Shown here piece after piece: positions 31,016 through 33,250 of a DNA stretch of 33,250 nucleotides. The stretch covers positions 1-33,250 of the forward strand of contig JANPDG010000065.1 in the NCBI GenBank assembly GCA_031431335.1, read 5' to 3'. The stretch comes from JAAFIP01 sp031431335. Its GTDB lineage: Bacteria; Pseudomonadota; Gammaproteobacteria; Burkholderiales; Burkholderiaceae_C. The notes under the pieces are model-generated. The model searched no databases. It was not told the origin of the DNA and saw nothing but the letters and a program-made list of their open reading frames with translations. The translations under genes were made by a program, and so were the position numbers. Position 1 is the first letter of the stretch. The number at the start of each line of letters is the position of its first letter.

Positions 31016-33211
31016 ATGACTATATCCACTTTAACTATGCGATGGGATCGCACTGCGATCTCATTAGCCATCTGTACTTTTTTGTATGCTGCACCTGCAT
31101 TATTCGGTTTGCAGTCTGCTGGTTTTGCAACCGCCCAAACGCCTGCTCCAGCCGCCACGCCTGCGACATCTGGCACCAGCAGTATTAGCCGCAGCTCTGA
31201 AGGTGTGACACTCAACTTTGTGAATGCCGAAATCGCAGAAGTAGCGCGCACTATGGGCGTGATGACCAATCGCTCCATTGTGGTTGATCCGCGTGTCAAG
31301 GGCACTATGAACTTGAGCAGTGATAAGCCGTTAACCACAGCGGCTGCACTTAATCAGTTCATGGTGGCCATACGTCTGCAAGGTTTTACCATCGTGGAAT
31401 CCTCAGGTATCTTCAAGGTGGTTCCAGAAGCTGACGCAAAACTGCAAGGTGGCTCTGTTAGCACCAGCCAACCAAAGGTCAATGGCAACCAAATTGCCAC
31501 CCAGATTTTCAGACTCAATTACGAAACCGCGAACAATTTGGTTCCCGTACTGCGCCCACTGATTAGCCCCAACAACACCATCAACGTCAACCCCGGCAAC
31601 AATTCACTGATCATCACCGACTATGCCGACAACTTGCAGCGTATGGCGCGCATCATTGCCGCCTTGGATGTATCTAGCGCTTCAGATGTTGAGATTATTT
31701 CCCTTAAGCATGCAGTAGCTGTTGATTTGGTGCCGCTGGTGATACGTTTAAGCGAGGGTGGCAGCGCAGCGGGTGCCGGCCCAGCAGACTCAACTTACAA
31801 GACCACCGTGCTGGCTGATTCACGCGCCAACACGATCATCGTGCGCGCAGCCAATCCAGCCAGAGTGAATTTGATTAAATCGCTGGTAGAAAGATTAGAC
31901 CAACCAAGCTCCGGGTTGGCCACAGGTAATATTCATGTGGTCTACCTTAAGAACGGCGACGCCACGCGCATAGCGGCTACTTTGCGCGCCGCCTTGGCTG
32001 CCAACACCGCAGGAGGAGCGACCTCTTCTGGCGGCGGGTCTATTGCCCCCAGTACTGCTCCCGCAGCAGCAGGGGCGGCAGGTGCAGCAGGCGCTGCAAC
32101 TGCACCCACCTCGCAAAATGCACTACCTTCTACAGGGGGTAATATTCAAGCTGACCCTGCCACCAACAGCCTGATCATCACTGCCAGTGAGCCCCAATAC
32201 CGCCAAATTCGCGCAGTGATTGACATGCTAGACAGCCGACGGGCGCAGGTATTTGTCGAAAGCTTGATTGTCGAGGTCAGTGACACGAAAGCTGCTGAGT
32301 TTGGTATTCAATGGCAAGGCGCTATTGGCAATAAAGGCGATAAAACGATTGGCGTTTTAGGCACCAACTTTGGCTCTGGCGGCAAAAGCATAGTTGATAT
32401 CAGTATTGGCGCAGCCGGTGGAACTATTGCCAAACCAGGAGCGGGCTTTAACTTCGGCTTAGTGAACCAAATAGGCGGCACTTATGTACTAGGTTTGCTG
32501 GCCAACTTCTTGCAGACCACAGGTGATGGCAATGTCCTATCGACCCCCAACTTGCTTACTCTCGACAACGAAGAAGCCAAAATTGTGATCGGTCAAAACG
32601 TGCCGTTTCTGACAGGCCAATTCACCAATACCGGAACTAGTGGTGGTTCAGTCAATCCGTTCCAAACTGTAGAGCGCAAAGACGTAGGCATTACCCTGCG
32701 TGTCAAGCCACAAATCAGCGAGAATGGCACCATCAAAATGCAAATCTTTCAAGAGGTCTCCAGCGTAGACTCTGCCACCAAACTCGATCCCAGCGGCCCG
32801 ACGACCAATAAGCGCTCCATTGAATCTAGTGTGTTGGTACAAGATGGCGGCATCGTAGTGATTGGTGGTCTGCTGCAAGACGATTACAGCAATAGCCAAA
32901 ATAAAGTGCCCGGCTTAGGTGATATTCCCTTGTTTGGTAATTTGTTTAAAAGCGAATCGCGTAGCCGTAAAAAGACCAATTTGATGGTTTTCTTGCGCCC
33001 CGTAGTCGTGCGCGACTCCCAAGCTACAGAGAGCTTGTCGCTTGATCGCTACGACATCATGCGCAGCATGCAAAAAGACGCACAGCCTAGTCCAAGCTGG
33101 GCATTACCTATCAACGATTCACCCGTGCTACCTCCGCAGACACAGCCCAAGCGGTCCACGCAACCTTCTGCACCTGTACCGCCGCCTCTTGGCACCCCAG
33201 TAGATAGGTGA
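31016..33211 (+). CDS. gspD: Type II secretion outer-membrane secretin GspD
   Basis: The 731-residue product forms the outer-membrane channel. The signal peptide ends near residue 41 (ATAQ). N0 begins about residue 63 (VTLNFVNAEIAEVARTMGVM), followed by N1 and N2. N3 carries a Gly/Ala/Ser-rich insert (about 326-376). The secretin domain shows VFVESLIVEVSDTKAAEFGI, VLSTPNLLTLDNEEAKIVIG, NVPFLTGQF and the VPGLGDIPLFGNLFKS motif. The C-terminal ~50 residues are Pro-rich. The ATG at 31016 follows gspN by two bases; the frame is open upstream to 30884 but overlaps gspN. No pilotin gene is visible nearby. Confidence 0.97.
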   Translation: MTISTLTMRWDRTAISLAICTFLYAAPALFGLQSAGFATAQTPAPAATPATSGTSSISRSSEGVTLNFVNAEIAEVARTMGVMTNRSIVVDPRVKGTMNLSSDKPLTTAAALNQFMVAIRLQGFTIVESSGIFKVVPEADAKLQGGSVSTSQPKVNGNQIATQIFRLNYETANNLVPVLRPLISPNNTINVNPGNNSLIITDYADNLQRMARIIAALDVSSASDVEIISLKHAVAVDLVPLVIRLSEGGSAAGAGPADSTYKTTVLADSRANTIIVRAANPARVNLIKSLVERLDQPSSGLATGNIHVVYLKNGDATRIAATLRAALAANTAGGATSSGGGSIAPSTAPAAAGAAGAAGAATAPTSQNALPSTGGNIQADPATNSLIITASEPQYRQIRAVIDMLDSRRAQVFVESLIVEVSDTKAAEFGIQWQGAIGNKGDKTIGVLGTNFGSGGKSIVDISIGAAGGTIAKPGAGFNFGLVNQIGGTYVLGLLANFLQTTGDGNVLSTPNLLTLDNEEAKIVIGQNVPFLTGQFTNTGTSGGSVNPFQTVERKDVGITLRVKPQISENGTIKMQIFQEVSSVDSATKLDPSGPTTNKRSIESSVLVQDGGIVVIGGLLQDDYSNSQNKVPGLGDIPLFGNLFKSESRSRKKTNLMVFLRPVVVRDSQATESLSLDRYDIMRSMQKDAQPSPSWALPINDSPVLPPQTQPKRSTQPSAPVPPPLGTPVDR

Positions 33212-33215
33212 CATC

Positions 33216-33250
33216 TTGAAATTTCCATTGCCCTACGCGTTTGCACGTAC
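33216..33250 (+). CDS. gspE: Start of type II secretion ATPase GspE (truncated by the window end)
   Basis: A TTG at 33216, four bases after the gspD stop, opens a frame reading MKFPLPYAFAR before the window ends. LPYAFA is the usual start of GspE in this group of bacteria, and gspE is expected after gspD in this locus. Only 11 codons are seen, so the call depends largely on context. Confidence 0.6.
   Translation, partial: MKFPLPYAFAR

Noticed and set aside
1..33250. CRISPR array, tRNA/rRNA, prophage, insertion sequence or toxin-antitoxin module
   Set aside because: No regularly spaced direct repeats, transposase, integrase, phage or tRNA-like sequences were seen; almost all sequence is accounted for by core genes.

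Overview
The window is chromosomal core DNA from a Gram-negative betaproteobacterium, most likely order Burkholderiales and Comamonadaceae-like. The evidence is the betaproteobacterial character of the L21, L27, L28 and RF1 sequences, a CNP1-like gene next to rppH, the pilBCD-coaE-zapD-yacG block, and a type II secretion (T2SS) locus ordered gspG-H-I-J-K-L-M-N-D-E with gspC divergent. The DNA is moderately GC-rich and densely coding. No gene-free stretch exceeds about 240 bases. I saw no rRNA, tRNA, CRISPR array, prophage or insertion sequence. The genus cannot be fixed from sequence reading alone.

Layout. 1-2833 (+): end of hemA, then prfA-prmC (start and stop codons overlapping) and the monothiol glutaredoxin grxD. 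2853-5327 (-): proS followed after 3 nt by a lytic transglycosylase gene. 5442-6809 (+): rppH and an abutting CNP1-like gene. 6841-10270 (-): rplU-rpmA, a strong terminator-like hairpin, obgE, an intergenic repeat, and proB. 10465-11448 (+): polyprenyl diphosphate synthase ispB. 11642-17138 (+): type IV pilus genes pilB-pilC-pilD followed by coaE, zapD and yacG. 17373-17785 (-): rpmB-rpmG. 17998-18945 (-): trxB. 19138-24638 (+): a Crp/Fnr-type regulator, ftsK, lolA, cobS and cobC. 24475-25203 (-): gspC, overlapping the end of cobC. 25218-33250 (+): gspG to gspD and the first codons of gspE.

How the genes work together. Translation is heavily represented: RF1 and its GGQ methyltransferase, ProS, L21, L27, L28, L33 and the ribosome-associated GTPase ObgE. 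The type IV pilus and T2SS are linked because no gspO-type peptidase is visible in the gsp cluster; PilD is the obvious candidate to process GspG-K as well as pilins. CobS and CobC act in the late steps of cobalamin nucleotide-loop assembly. ZapD, FtsK, LolA and the transglycosylase serve division and the envelope.

I found no multi-gene system that looks undescribed. The most unusual items are: (1) an L21 ribosomal protein of double length, carrying a C-terminal helix-hairpin-helix domain; (2) a 62-bp intergenic repeat in three copies with an invariant 18-nt core and a partly compensated terminal hairpin; (3) an AT-rich insertion in the ProS editing domain; (4) nested inverted repeats upstream of the Crp/Fnr gene; (5) a 164-bp antisense overlap between cobC and gspC; (6) a terminator ending about 14 nt before the obgE start codon.
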